In this document: one piece after another, positions 16,161 through 25,099 of the stretch
How the letters are laid out: every line of letters begins with the position of its first letter
Position numbering within the stretch: position 1 is the first letter of the stretch
NCBI RefSeq assembly: GCF_008709555.1
Contig: NZ_VYIJ01000004.1
Coordinates: 32,022-96,021 of the forward strand
Origin: Thermoplasma sp.
Lineage (GTDB): Archaea; Thermoplasmatota; Thermoplasmata; Thermoplasmatales; Thermoplasmataceae
DNA: 64,000 nucleotides
Direction: 5' to 3'
Translations under genes and position numbers: made by a program
Notes under the pieces: model-generated
Database searches by the model: none
Seen by the model: the letters and a program-made list of their open reading frames with translations, nothing else
Told to the model about the DNA's origin: nothing

Positions 16161-17480
16161 ATGGATTCTGTGGTCAAAGAGATAAAGAACTATGCAGACG
16201 GTGTTTCGTATTCCAGGATGACTGAGGAGGAAAAGGAAGCTCTGAAGATGAGGATAGCGGATTCCATTATCACTGCGTATACCGCTAGGAGTTCCCCGCC
16301 GGTCAATGCCCTCCTCGATGTTCTCGGCGACGTTAGCTCAAAGACGGCCACACCGCTGTACTTCAAGGATAGGAAGATATTCTCACCTTACGCGGTGCTG
16401 ATCAACGGATGCATGACCAGATACATGGACTATAACGATACATATCTATCAAAGGAGGCTCTGCATCCCTCCGATAACGTTCCACCAATACTGGCAGCTG
16501 CCCAGATGGCTGAAGCGGACGGAAAGGATATACTCAGAGGTCTGAAGATAGCATATGACGTCGTGTGCTCATTGGCCGATGCGGTTTCAATAAGGGATCG
16601 CGGCTGGGATCACGTCAACTATGATTCAATATCCTCATCAGCCGGCATAGCATCGATCTTCGATCTTGATGATGAAAAGTTTGAGAACGCCATCTCTTTG
16701 GGGATAATCAATAACGTGAGCATGAGGCAGACCAGAGCTGGAAAGCTGAGCATGTGGAAGGGGTGCACGGTGGCCTATCAGACCATGTCCTCTCTTCTGG
16801 CCGCAATGAACGCCAGATCCGGACTTACAGGCCCATCAGAGATATTCGATGGAGAAATGGGCTTCAAAAAACAGGTGTCTGGCCCATTTGATCTCAGGAT
16901 ATCACCGCATGTGCTTAAGACCATGATAAAGAACTATCCTGTGGAATACCATGCTATGAGTGCCGCTCAGGCTGCATCCCAGATAAGAAACAAGATAAAG
17001 GGTAAAATAAAGTCGATCAGTGTGGATACCTTCAGGGTAGCGCACACAATCATAGTCAAGGATCCTGAGAAACTAAGACCGGAGAACAAGGAGACGGCGG
17101 ATCACAGTATGCCCTATATAATCGCTTATACCCTTCTATACGGGGAACCAGACGTCAATTCCTATGATGCAAGATATCTCAAGGACGAGAAAATACTGGA
17201 TCTGATAGACAGAATGAAGTTCAATGTCACGAAGAAATTCGATGACATGTACCCTGAATATCTGCCGGTGAAGATCCAGATCGAAGACGATGAGGGAAAG
17301 AAGGATATCGAGATCGATGTACCCAAGGGTCATTTCAAGGATCCGTACACATGGTCAGACCTGATGAACAAGGCAGAACGCGTTGATCCGAAGATAGCTG
17401 ATGTGGTCAAAGAGCTAAGAAACCTTGATAGAATGCATGCTGGTGAGATCTTCGAGGTGATAAACCGTGTCAAGGCTTAA
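16161..17480 (+). CDS. prpD: 2-methylcitrate dehydratase (MmgE/PrpD family)
   Basis: Dehydrates 2-methylcitrate in the methylcitrate pathway of propionate breakdown; the family also includes citrate and cis-aconitate enzymes. Signatures are the NGCMTRYMDYNDTYL segment with LHPSDNVPPILAAAQ, and HVLKTMIKNYPVEYHAMSAAQ in the C-terminal part. The ATG at 16161 gives 439 residues and sits 25 bases after a TATA box; the open frame extends 30 codons further upstream but that part is not PrpD-like. prpB follows with a 14-base overlap. Confidence 0.9.
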   Translation: MDSVVKEIKNYADGVSYSRMTEEEKEALKMRIADSIITAYTARSSPPVNALLDVLGDVSSKTATPLYFKDRKIFSPYAVLINGCMTRYMDYNDTYLSKEALHPSDNVPPILAAAQMAEADGKDILRGLKIAYDVVCSLADAVSIRDRGWDHVNYDSISSSAGIASIFDLDDEKFENAISLGIINNVSMRQTRAGKLSMWKGCTVAYQTMSSLLAAMNARSGLTGPSEIFDGEMGFKKQVSGPFDLRISPHVLKTMIKNYPVEYHAMSAAQAASQIRNKIKGKIKSISVDTFRVAHTIIVKDPEKLRPENKETADHSMPYIIAYTLLYGEPDVNSYDARYLKDEKILDLIDRMKFNVTKKFDDMYPEYLPVKIQIEDDEGKKDIEIDVPKGHFKDPYTWSDLMNKAERVDPKIADVVKELRNLDRMHAGEIFEVINRVKA

Positions 17481-18351
17481 GGACAACGTCAATGGAGGCC
17501 CAGCCGCCCTGCGAGAACTGATCAAGAACGATATGGTGGTTGCGCCAGGTGTCTTCAGCGGCATATCTGCACTTGTGGCAGAGAGGGCTGGTTTTCGATC
17601 AGCATACCTCTCTGGATCTGGAGTCGCAGGCATGATGGGCCTTCCGGACCTGTCCGTCACAACGCTCACCGAGGTCGCTGCAGAGGCATACAGGATTACC
17701 ACTGTATCGAGTTTACCGATCATAGTGGATGTTGATACCGGCTTTGGTGAAACTGTCAACGTGATGCGGACCGTCAGGATGATGGAGGATGCTGGCGCAG
17801 CTGCAATACACATCGAAGATCAGGAACAGCCAAAGAAGTGTGGGCATCTCAACGGAAAGCGTGTGATAGACAGGGATGACATGGTGAGGAAGATCAGAGC
17901 CGCGGTATCGACCAGAAAGAACGAGGATTTCATGATCATAGCAAGAACGGATGCCAGATCGGTGAACGGACTTGAAGATGCAATAGACAGGGCCAGTGCG
18001 TACATCGAGGCCGGCGCTGATGCCGTATTTACTGAAGCGCTTGAGAGCAGAGATGAGTTCGTTGAGATGAGGAAAAGGGTCAGAGGGTATCTGATGGCCA
18101 ACATGACCGAAGATGGAAAGTCGCCACTTCTATCCGTGAGAGAACTCAGGGAGATCGGATACAACATTGTGATATTTCCCCTTACAGCTTTCCGGGGCAT
18201 GCTGAAGGCAATAGACGGAATATACAGGGATCTGATGAGGGATGGTACTCAGAGGAACTTCCTTGACAGGATAATGCGCAGATCAGAATTCTACGAACTC
18301 ATCGGTTACTACGACTATGAAAAGGAAGATAACGTATTCTATAAAATATAA
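17467..18351 (+). CDS. prpB: 2-methylisocitrate lyase (isocitrate lyase family)
   Basis: Splits 2-methylisocitrate into pyruvate and succinate. Family residues are PGVFSGISALVAERAGF, VDVDTGFGETVNV for Mg and substrate, IEDQEQPKKCGH with the KKCGH catalytic loop, and RTDAR. At 294 residues it is the short PrpB/PEP-mutase-type form and not a glyoxylate-cycle ICL. The start is a GTG inside the end of prpD. Methylcitrate synthase is not in the window. Confidence 0.92.
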   Translation: MSRLKDNVNGGPAALRELIKNDMVVAPGVFSGISALVAERAGFRSAYLSGSGVAGMMGLPDLSVTTLTEVAAEAYRITTVSSLPIIVDVDTGFGETVNVMRTVRMMEDAGAAAIHIEDQEQPKKCGHLNGKRVIDRDDMVRKIRAAVSTRKNEDFMIIARTDARSVNGLEDAIDRASAYIEAGADAVFTEALESRDEFVEMRKRVRGYLMANMTEDGKSPLLSVRELREIGYNIVIFPLTAFRGMLKAIDGIYRDLMRDGTQRNFLDRIMRRSEFYELIGYYDYEKEDNVFYKI

Positions 18352-18354
18352 AAA

Positions 18355-19977
18355 TTATTCATTATAAGTTATTTTTCTGTATATCTTGGTTATGGATCCC
18401 AGCGAAAGCATTATTATTCCTATTGCAAGGGAGTAGAATGCCTCGTCGGTAACGGATGTCGGGTTCATGATCGAGACTATTGTTGCCAGAAACAGTGAAA
18501 AGAATCCAAGAACGGCAGCTATGGCGATGTAAAAGTACCTGCTCTGAGTGGTCTTCTTTGTCTCGGAACTGAAATAGCCTGCGGATTTCATGAGGATAAG
18601 TATCATCAGGACTATCAAGACCGCGAGGAAGATCGAGGCCTCAAGATATATACCTCCATCACCCCTGAAGTACCCCGGCAATAGGATACCAAGCTCGAAT
18701 GCAAAGAAGCCTATTACCGGTGCAGATCCTATGGCCGCTATGTGGTTGTAGTTCAGCTTTCCCATCCTGAAGTACTTCGCCACAACGGTTGTTATGGGCA
18801 GAACGATTATCAGTGGTACGATGAAGAAGATCAGGGCATATCCTGTCGGAATCTGTATACCTGGCGTCAGGGCACCCCAGACAGAAAGTCCGATCAGATA
18901 GAATATGCCAGTTATGGCAAGTCCTGTGAAGATTGGCCTGTCAGAGAGTTTTAGCGAGAACGTGTTGTCTATGTATGGCAGTATTATCAGATAGACGAGG
19001 GGGAATCCTGCAAATATTACTGTGGCCCAGAATGGCCCTATCCCCTGTGCAAACTGGAAATCCAGCTCCTTGTACATGAAGAGCAGGAACCATGGCGGAT
19101 ATGCGGGAACTGCAGAGGCTGCTGGATTTCCTGGGGCTACCTGCGGGAATGGAGAGAACAGCGTAGGGACTCCAGGAAGGAGAGCTGCAAGCGCTGGAAG
19201 TATGAATATCGCGGCGAATGAGAAGAAGCCGAGTTCCACCATGTAAACCATGTTGTACGGGTACCATGGCTTGTAATCCGGCTTCTCTTTATCGATCGCA
19301 GGTGCCATGTAGTTTGTCTCGCTCCTTCTTGGCATTATGGTTCTTGCCTCAGCCAGGAAGAAGTGTGCAGCAACCACGACAGCTATGAGACCTGCCAGCA
19401 GGATATGCCATGCCAGAAGCCTGTGGAACAGATCCGTCTGCGTTCCGTTTCCGAATATTATCTCCATTATGTAATTGCCTATTACCGGAAAGCCCTGTGC
19501 TATCCCGCGCCCGACATCAGTTGCGTCTGCGGACAGCACGTCACCGCTGAGAGAGTAGCCGAAGTATCCGACGCCAAGCGTGAGAAGAAGAAGCAATACG
19601 CCTGAAAGGAACTGATCCCGCCTTGGCTTCTTGTAAGCTCCAACGAAAACGTTCCTGAGCAGGTGGATATAGAGAAGACCTATCATTATATACGCGCCGT
19701 ACAGGTGCGTGGTCAGTATTATCTCACCATATGGAACGCTGTGCAGAAAATTCTCTGTGCTTGTGTATGCGTTTGACGGCTGATAGTAGAATAGCATGAT
19801 CAGCCCGGTGATGACTTCGTAGATGAACGCAAACATTGTCAGCGCACCGGTCCAAAACCACACACCACCTTTCCTTCGCATGTAATCTGGAACGCGCCTC
19901 GGTAATGGTTCTGGATTGTTTATTATGTTGACGATGCTTTCATAATCCTCTGGTTTTTTCTCTTCCACTTGAAACAC
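18355..19977 (-). CDS. cytochrome b (quinol-oxidising complex, module 2)
   Basis: A second and longer cytochrome b, 540 residues. The heme-ligand pairs are in THLYGAYIMIGLLYIHLLRN and HRLLAWHILLAGLIAVVVAAHF; the quinol-site motif is YPPWFLL in place of PEWY. After about residue 400 come several additional membrane helices not present in module 1. The start is a GTG; a second GTG three codons later is better spaced from the GAGGTG ribosome site. Stop of the Rieske gene and start of this gene are one base apart, so they form a unit. SoxC/SoxN-like proteins of other thermoacidophiles are the closest idea. Confidence 0.9.
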   Translation of the reverse strand: MFQVEEKKPEDYESIVNIINNPEPLPRRVPDYMRRKGGVWFWTGALTMFAFIYEVITGLIMLFYYQPSNAYTSTENFLHSVPYGEIILTTHLYGAYIMIGLLYIHLLRNVFVGAYKKPRRDQFLSGVLLLLLTLGVGYFGYSLSGDVLSADATDVGRGIAQGFPVIGNYIMEIIFGNGTQTDLFHRLLAWHILLAGLIAVVVAAHFFLAEARTIMPRRSETNYMAPAIDKEKPDYKPWYPYNMVYMVELGFFSFAAIFILPALAALLPGVPTLFSPFPQVAPGNPAASAVPAYPPWFLLFMYKELDFQFAQGIGPFWATVIFAGFPLVYLIILPYIDNTFSLKLSDRPIFTGLAITGIFYLIGLSVWGALTPGIQIPTGYALIFFIVPLIIVLPITTVVAKYFRMGKLNYNHIAAIGSAPVIGFFAFELGILLPGYFRGDGGIYLEASIFLAVLIVLMILILMKSAGYFSSETKKTTQSRYFYIAIAAVLGFFSLFLATIVSIMNPTSVTDEAFYSLAIGIIMLSLGSITKIYRKITYNE

Positions 19978-19978
19978 C

Positions 19979-20758
19979 TCACGTTGATGGAAGCCCCTCG
20001 TTTACCACATCCGTGCTATTTCCAGAAATGGCAGTCCCACCTGACAGATCGCTGCTGTGACCGTAGATGGTAGGACCAACCATGGACACAGCCTTGTAGG
20101 TGTCCGTTGAAGAATCATATGATAGGACAACGCTGGGCAGTGGATGCGTTGTAGGGCCAGTGACCACGGAAAAGCCGTTTATAGGGTCGTACGTGCTTCC
20201 ATGGCAGTTGCAGTGAATGAGCCCATGGTTCGACGATCCTGAGATGCTTGTGTTGGGTATGGACGTTCCGGGTGGATAGTAATGTATCTCTGGAGGGACG
20301 CAGCCCAGGTGCTGACATATTGCGCTAGACGCCACAACCGACTTGTATGGCCCGACTCCACCGGGCGATGTATAGGTTTGACCGGTTGCAGGTATTTTCA
20401 CGGTCACTGCCTTAATTGCCACATCCTGGCCGGAAGAATTTCCAAGCCTGAGCAAGAAGTTTGGCTCATTCTGAAGCGGGTAATCGAAAACCACTATCGC
20501 AGGCGAGTTCACCGTCAGATCGCTTGTCGTGATGGGCTTACCTGTCTTACTGTCCACTAGTGTAAGCGTTGGAAAAGTGGACGATGTAACTTCCTGGGGC
20601 GGAATTATATTCTGAATCAGGCTGCGCAGGGAAAGACCTGCCACAGCCGCTATTGAAATTATACCCATGGCCTTTATGAAATTCCTGCGCCCTGGATCGT
20701 TAATAACATCCTGATCCTGATTATCTTTGCATTTCTTATCCTTAGGAGTATCTGCCGT
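19979..20758 (-). CDS. Rieske iron-sulfur protein, module 2 (non-ATG start, Tat signal)
   Basis: Rieske protein with ligand boxes CQHLGCVP and CNCHGSTYDP, a long Ser/Thr/Gly-rich C-terminal part and membrane anchorage by an uncleaved Tat signal. The first ATG (20668) gives 229 residues but would cut away the twin-arginine motif GRRNFIKAMG, which is encoded just upstream in the same frame. The frame is open back to a TAG at 20761-20759 and contains no ATG, GTG or TTG there. A strong GGAGGTG at 20771-20765 stands 6 bases before an ACG codon (20758), which I take as the likely start, giving 259 residues. Start uncertain. Confidence 0.8.
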   Translation of the reverse strand, partial: TADTPKDKKCKDNQDQDVINDPGRRNFIKAMGIISIAAVAGLSLRSLIQNIIPPQEVTSSTFPTLTLVDSKTGKPITTSDLTVNSPAIVVFDYPLQNEPNFLLRLGNSSGQDVAIKAVTVKIPATGQTYTSPGGVGPYKSVVASSAICQHLGCVPPEIHYYPPGTSIPNTSISGSSNHGLIHCNCHGSTYDPINGFSVVTGPTTHPLPSVVLSYDSSTDTYKAVSMVGPTIYGHSSDLSGGTAISGNSTDVVNEGLPST

Positions 20759-20931
20759 CTATAACACCTCCAGAATCATAGTATTCCCTGATTGATTCTT
20801 TTAAACTAGCTAATGAAATAAAGTCTTAACCTAACTATTCAGGTTATTACGGTGTTATTGGAGGAGATGATCCATAGATCTGCCTAACACTTAAGACCAA
20901 AGTATTTTATCCATTCGCTATATGAAATATC

Positions 20932-21519
20932 GTGGATACCAAGGTCTGTAACTACGTTCTGTGTTCTGAGAGATCTCAGATAAATTTTACCATATCACAT
21001 TTTGTCCTATCAAAGGTATCCGGACATTTCAGCAGGTTCTTTGGCTGTGCTTTGATCAGCGAAATGGAATCAGTCGATTACGCCTTCCTCAAGATAGACG
21101 TGACGAGCATCAGAACCGGTAACAGCATAAGGGACAGGAACCTCATGAAGAGAAGCTACTTCAACTCATCTGAATACAGGTACATAGAATGTGAGGTCAA
21201 AGATCTCGATCTGAAAAAAACTTTAGATCATCCGGTGGATTTCCATGTAAGAATAAAAGAAATGGAGGAGGTTATCCCATTCAATGTATTCGTGATCTCG
21301 GCGAACAGCGATATGATCAACCTGAGAATAACTGGCAAGATCAAAACTCAGGATTTTGGACTGAAATGGCCGTCTCCAATCAAGGCGGGCTTGATGGTTG
21401 GGTCAGAGGCCAACCTTAGCATCTTTCTTTCATTGTTCAGGGGTCAGACTACGATAGAGAATCTCGGAAATAATCCATCACAATCTTCTTCAGTCCACGT
21501 CGCATCACATCGGAAATAG
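20932..21519 (+). CDS. YceI-like domain protein
   Basis: Residues 15-90 follow the YceI pattern: SQINFTISHFVLSKVSGHFSRFFG, then IDVTSIRTGNSIRDRNLMKR and YFNSSEYRYIECEV. YceI proteins are beta-barrel lipocalin-like binders of isoprenoid molecules such as quinones. Here there is no signal peptide, so it would be cytoplasmic. The start is a GTG. The last 71 bases overlap the convergent Bat-type gene, and the C-terminal 20 residues may therefore be poorly constrained. Position beside the bc modules would suit a quinone-related role, but this is inference. Confidence 0.75.
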   Translation: MDTKVCNYVLCSERSQINFTISHFVLSKVSGHFSRFFGCALISEMESVDYAFLKIDVTSIRTGNSIRDRNLMKRSYFNSSEYRYIECEVKDLDLKKTLDHPVDFHVRIKEMEEVIPFNVFVISANSDMINLRITGKIKTQDFGLKWPSPIKAGLMVGSEANLSIFLSLFRGQTTIENLGNNPSQSSSVHVASHRK

Positions 21520-22078
21520 AAGATGTCTTTATTCCAAAGCTCTTGGCAAGATCCTTCATCGATATCTGCCTGTCTATATCGAAATACCCCAGCTTGAGAG
21601 CACTCATTATGACCTCCCTTTCCCTGGGCGTGAGTTCATTCTTGGAATATTCGCTGATGGAGATGACAATGACGTTTATCTCCTCCTCCTTAAGCTTTCT
21701 GAGGGCTCTGTTAAACTCTGATCTTGTAGGCGCGATGATCCTGTATCTTACCTTATCGAAACTGATGGATTTGCCGCCCATAACCATCATATTGAATGAC
21801 TCGAGTATACGGCATGCCGTACAGCTCTTACCCTCTGCCCAGATCGCGTCTTTACCGCTGAGGTTGGCTTTCAACACATAGCCGGGATACTTTTTTATCT
21901 CGTTGAACAGCGAATGCCGATCCATTGAGGGTTTTATAAGATGTATGGTAGTATTTTCACCTATCCTAAGCCTCTCGATCACGGCCTGTGGATCCCTGTC
22001 CAGAACAAGGTTGGTGACCCAGCAATCCTCCCTCTCCACTTCGATGATAGCTTCAATTGACGGGTTGTTTCCTTTCAA
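21449..22078 (-). CDS. Bat-type (HTH_10) transcriptional regulator
   Basis: 209-residue regulator. The last 55 residues are the bacterio-opsin activator type helix-turn-helix: ELTPREREVIMSALKLGYFD, then ISMKDLAKSFGIKTSSISD. The N-terminal part has the sensor-like domain common in archaeal Bat relatives, with a Cys pair (KSCTACRILES). The start is TTG, with a TATA-like sequence about 28 bases upstream. A perfect 12-base palindrome lies directly in front of the start and may be its own operator. Confidence 0.85.
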   Translation of the reverse strand: MKGNNPSIEAIIEVEREDCWVTNLVLDRDPQAVIERLRIGENTTIHLIKPSMDRHSLFNEIKKYPGYVLKANLSGKDAIWAEGKSCTACRILESFNMMVMGGKSISFDKVRYRIIAPTRSEFNRALRKLKEEEINVIVISISEYSKNELTPREREVIMSALKLGYFDIDRQISMKDLAKSFGIKTSSISDVMRRGLKKIVMDYFRDSLS

Positions 22079-22079
22079 T

Positions 22080-22091
22080 CTAACATGTTAG
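22080..22091. promoter_or_regulatory. perfect palindrome CTAACATGTTAG between divergent genes
   Basis: A 12-base perfect inverted repeat immediately upstream of the TTG start of the Bat-type regulator and within 45 bases of the divergent crotonase gene. An A/T element (AAATATAAG, about 22101-22109) between them can serve as TATA box in both directions. The location overlaps the expected transcription start of the regulator gene, where a repressor would act. Confidence 0.5.
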
Positions 22092-22133
22092 GCATCCATC
22101 AAATATAAGTATTACCTTTAGCGTTCCGATAAG

Positions 22134-22793
22134 ATGACAGATATCAGAGTAAGGGGCTATAGGAGCATTTCATTCTGGCAGGAAGAAGGCATAGGGCTGA
22201 TCGTGATAAGGAGCGATAGCCATGGCGAATTTGATCTTAATACCCTTGATGAGATCACGGCGGCCATGGGTATCGCAGCGATGGATGAAAGCGTCAAATC
22301 TGTAGCAATAACCGGAATGAACAATGTATTCGGACGACGCATCGTGAGCGGCCAGCTATCAAATAACATCGTATACAGAATGATGCAGTCCTCATCAGCG
22401 CTGATATCTATGATATATTCTTTAGAAAAACCGGTATTCGCAATACTCAACGGCGACGCCATAGATGAGGGTTATGAGATCGCACTTCTCGCCGACATGA
22501 TAATAAGCGCTGACGATGTACGGGTTGGCTTCGAAAAGGGTTACGAGTTCAAAATCGGGGGATCCTTCACATCGCTAAGGATGCGGAGAACCGACCTCTC
22601 GGTGGCGGAAGAGGGCATCAATGTTGATCGCGTGCTGAAGCATGAGAGTCTGCTTGAGACTGCTAAGGAGATAATAGAGAAAACTGCAGATGCCAATTTC
22701 TCCATCAGAAGAAAACAGAGATATAGAGGTATAACTGAACTCATAAACATGGAGAAGCTGAACTTCTATGAGCACTATCTTATGCGAACCTGA
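22134..22793 (+). CDS. enoyl-CoA hydratase/isomerase (crotonase) family protein
   Basis: 219 residues with the crotonase order: an N-terminal strand region, a TGMNNVFGRR segment where the oxyanion-hole residues should sit, and KPVFAILNGDAIDEGYEIALLADMIISADDVRVGF, which corresponds to the GxxxGGGxELALACD box. The glycines and the usual catalytic Glu pair are not all kept (AIDEGYE in place of AxGGG), so the catalytic ability is doubtful. Shorter than the usual 255 residues. Divergent from the Bat-type regulator that may control it. Confidence 0.75.
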   Translation: MTDIRVRGYRSISFWQEEGIGLIVIRSDSHGEFDLNTLDEITAAMGIAAMDESVKSVAITGMNNVFGRRIVSGQLSNNIVYRMMQSSSALISMIYSLEKPVFAILNGDAIDEGYEIALLADMIISADDVRVGFEKGYEFKIGGSFTSLRMRRTDLSVAEEGINVDRVLKHESLLETAKEIIEKTADANFSIRRKQRYRGITELINMEKLNFYEHYLMRT

Positions 22794-23179
22794 ACGCCTA
22801 AGTGATATCGAGAATTATGTAATGCATTGTTATGCATGGTATTCTTGAGGTCGCCGGCATTCTCAACAGCCGCCTGATCTGGATGGTACAGGCGATTATA
22901 TTTCATCAAACACCAGGAGTGCTCTTCCTGCGGTAAACAGGATATCGAGTGATCATCTAAGGATAACGATTGCCACCGATGCCAACCTATCACTGTCGCA
23001 GATGGCGCTGCGTTTCGAACGCTTCAATTCCTTCCAGATTGGACGATCTAACTTCCAACATGTACATGACATTCGTAAGAAGCCCCTCAATTTTAAAGCA
23101 TGATACATAATTATATTGAAATCATTTAACAATTAAAACTCTAAATGCCGAAGTTACTAGAAGGCGATCATAGGACTCC
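22794..23179. other. intergenic region with hairpin and possible gene remnant
   Basis: No intact gene. A hairpin ATGCAT-TGTT-ATGCAT at 22822-22837 follows the crotonase gene and could end its transcript. Around 22905-23020 one plus-strand frame reads HQECSSCGKQD, a stop, then DCHRCQP, which looks like a broken zinc-finger segment such as TnpB proteins have. Support is thin. The last 80 bases before 23179 are AT rich. Confidence 0.35.
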
Positions 23180-25099
23180 TCATTTCCCCTTTAATCTTTT
23201 CCTGAGTTCTGAAAAAACGTTTCTCACGTCATAGAAGTATATGTTATCGTAGGGGCAGGCAAGTATGCATGATCCGGATCCAACACATTTCGAGCTCTTG
23301 AAATAACCCTGCTTAATGAACTGGCCTGCAAGATCCCCGGCACCGACTTCACATGCCGTGACGCAGGCCTTTGTTTTGCAGGTCACGCATTTGGATGGAT
23401 CATGCACCTTCAGCCTGAATAGACCGATCCTGCTGAAGAACCCGACGAAAGTACCGGTTGAGCACCACCCGTACCTCCTGCATGGACTCATTCCGACAAG
23501 CGGTATGCTCATGAAAAATATGTACCAGATCACGTTCCACACCGTAAAAGAGTATATCACTGCTGGATCGGCGCCATATGGATCGGCCATATGACCGGTG
23601 CTGGCAAGATACGAAAGATATGCGGCGATGAGTATGAGTACCCATGATGAACCGATCACCGGGTATAACGATTCCTTGAACCTGCTACCAATGTGCTTTC
23701 TGCTTAACGGGGCGGAATAATTGTATTTTATCATGGCCTGGCCAAGTGTACCACCGTACATGACGGCGGATGGACAGAGTGTGCTGCAGTAGCTTCTTCT
23801 ACCGAAGAGCAGAGCAAGGACGGCGTAAAGTGCATAGCTTCCGATCAGTGCTCCGAGTATGCCTGGGTAAACAGGTCCAAGGCTTCCCACATTTCCCCAG
23901 AATGGCAGGATTTCATAGTACCGTGGATCCACAAAATTTGGGAAATAAATGGTGTAAAGTGCATAGGCTATGAGGGCAAAGGTCAGGTTCCATCTCTTCT
24001 CGCGCCACCTGAGCTTTCCAATCCTCACTATAACAAGAGAGGCCATCTCCACGCCCATTATTATCAGAAATATGTATGAATTTGTTACTGAACCGAATAC
24101 TAGAATGGCGTTGAGAACCGCCGCGCCAAGACCGCCCTGCATACCGATGCCGAAGCTGTTCATGAAGGAATTCAGACCATGAACGTTTCCAGTGACCGAT
24201 ATTATTGATGCTGCCGCCAGCCACTCTGCAAGGAATGAAAAAAGGAGCACATAGAACATCTTGTACCTGTTGTTTGACCATCCGATTCTGCCCTTTGCTC
24301 CATTGCCCATGAACAAAAAAAGAAAGTAGAATGCCATCTGAGCCAGCATCGATGCGTCAAATAGTGCGAGGAATCCGATCGAACCGAAGACCAGCGATAA
24401 AAATAGGCCGACCGCAGACAGGCTCATCAGACCGAAAAAGATCGATATCAAGATTATTTTACTATAGTTCATCGTATCGAACTTTGCTGCGATCACCTCA
24501 AAGAGCACGGCCATGAAGATGACCATTACTGCTGTAAAATATAAAATGCCGTACAGCGGAAGATAAGATCCAGGAAGGAAAAATGGATTGAATAGACCTG
24601 ATAGGGCTATACCCGAGAACACCACTTTCTTGATCCTATCTTGCTCAAGGAATAACAAGGAAAGAGCCATTTCTATCTCCATGGATACTATGAATAGATA
24701 GCTGCTGACACTGTGGATCAAAGCATATATCATACCATTTTTCAGCAAGGTTGGATAGGATATCATGGTGAGAAAGTAGGCCATGGTCACCTCGTTTGCT
24801 ATTAGAAGCGATATGAACAACGATATCCTGGGCGTGCTCTTTGAGGAATCCCTAGTCAGATAAACCCATACGATCGCTGCGCCCATCAAGGCCATAGGTA
24901 TGTCAACAGCAGCGGATGCCTTCGTGAAAGTCAAAGGACGATTGAAGTATATGATGAGACCCAGAAACATCGAGATCATCATAACCTCTATGAATATCTC
25001 CAGACCAACATTGGTGCTTTTTTTCATGATCCTGTAGAAGAGATAGAAGAAGATCAGCGACATCAGGATCTCGATCGGAAAATCAATCAGCGTGTTCAA
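23180..25099 (-). CDS. polytopic membrane protein with NapH/NosR-like ferredoxin end
   Basis: 639 residues: about a dozen membrane segments in the first 470, then a NapH/NosR-like part with YCSTLCPSA and CRRYGWCSTGTFVGFF, then a cytoplasmic two-cluster ferredoxin. The first cluster motif is C571, C574, C579, C583 (two extra residues between the second and third Cys, and Glu in place of Pro after the last). The second reads CVGSGSCILACP from Cys 605, with Ser where one Cys should be, so it may hold a 3Fe-4S cluster. Third gene of an operon with a cupredoxin-like and a membrane protein; it overlaps the upstream gene by 17 bases. A membrane electron-transfer role is likely; partner unknown. Confidence 0.8.
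   Translation of the reverse strand: MNTLIDFPIEILMSLIFFYLFYRIMKKSTNVGLEIFIEVMMISMFLGLIIYFNRPLTFTKASAAVDIPMALMGAAIVWVYLTRDSSKSTPRISLFISLLIANEVTMAYFLTMISYPTLLKNGMIYALIHSVSSYLFIVSMEIEMALSLLFLEQDRIKKVVFSGIALSGLFNPFFLPGSYLPLYGILYFTAVMVIFMAVLFEVIAAKFDTMNYSKIILISIFFGLMSLSAVGLFLSLVFGSIGFLALFDASMLAQMAFYFLFLFMGNGAKGRIGWSNNRYKMFYVLLFSFLAEWLAAASIISVTGNVHGLNSFMNSFGIGMQGGLGAAVLNAILVFGSVTNSYIFLIIMGVEMASLVIVRIGKLRWREKRWNLTFALIAYALYTIYFPNFVDPRYYEILPFWGNVGSLGPVYPGILGALIGSYALYAVLALLFGRRSYCSTLCPSAVMYGGTLGQAMIKYNYSAPLSRKHIGSRFKESLYPVIGSSWVLILIAAYLSYLASTGHMADPYGADPAVIYSFTVWNVIWYIFFMSIPLVGMSPCRRYGWCSTGTFVGFFSRIGLFRLKVHDPSKCVTCKTKACVTACEVGAGDLAGQFIKQGYFKSSKCVGSGSCILACPYDNIYFYDVRNVFSELRKRLKGK

Noticed and set aside
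22775..22993. 72-codon minus-strand open frame after the crotonase gene
   Set aside because: His/Gln/Trp-rich translation without any recognisable feature, overlapping the end of the crotonase gene; treated as chance.
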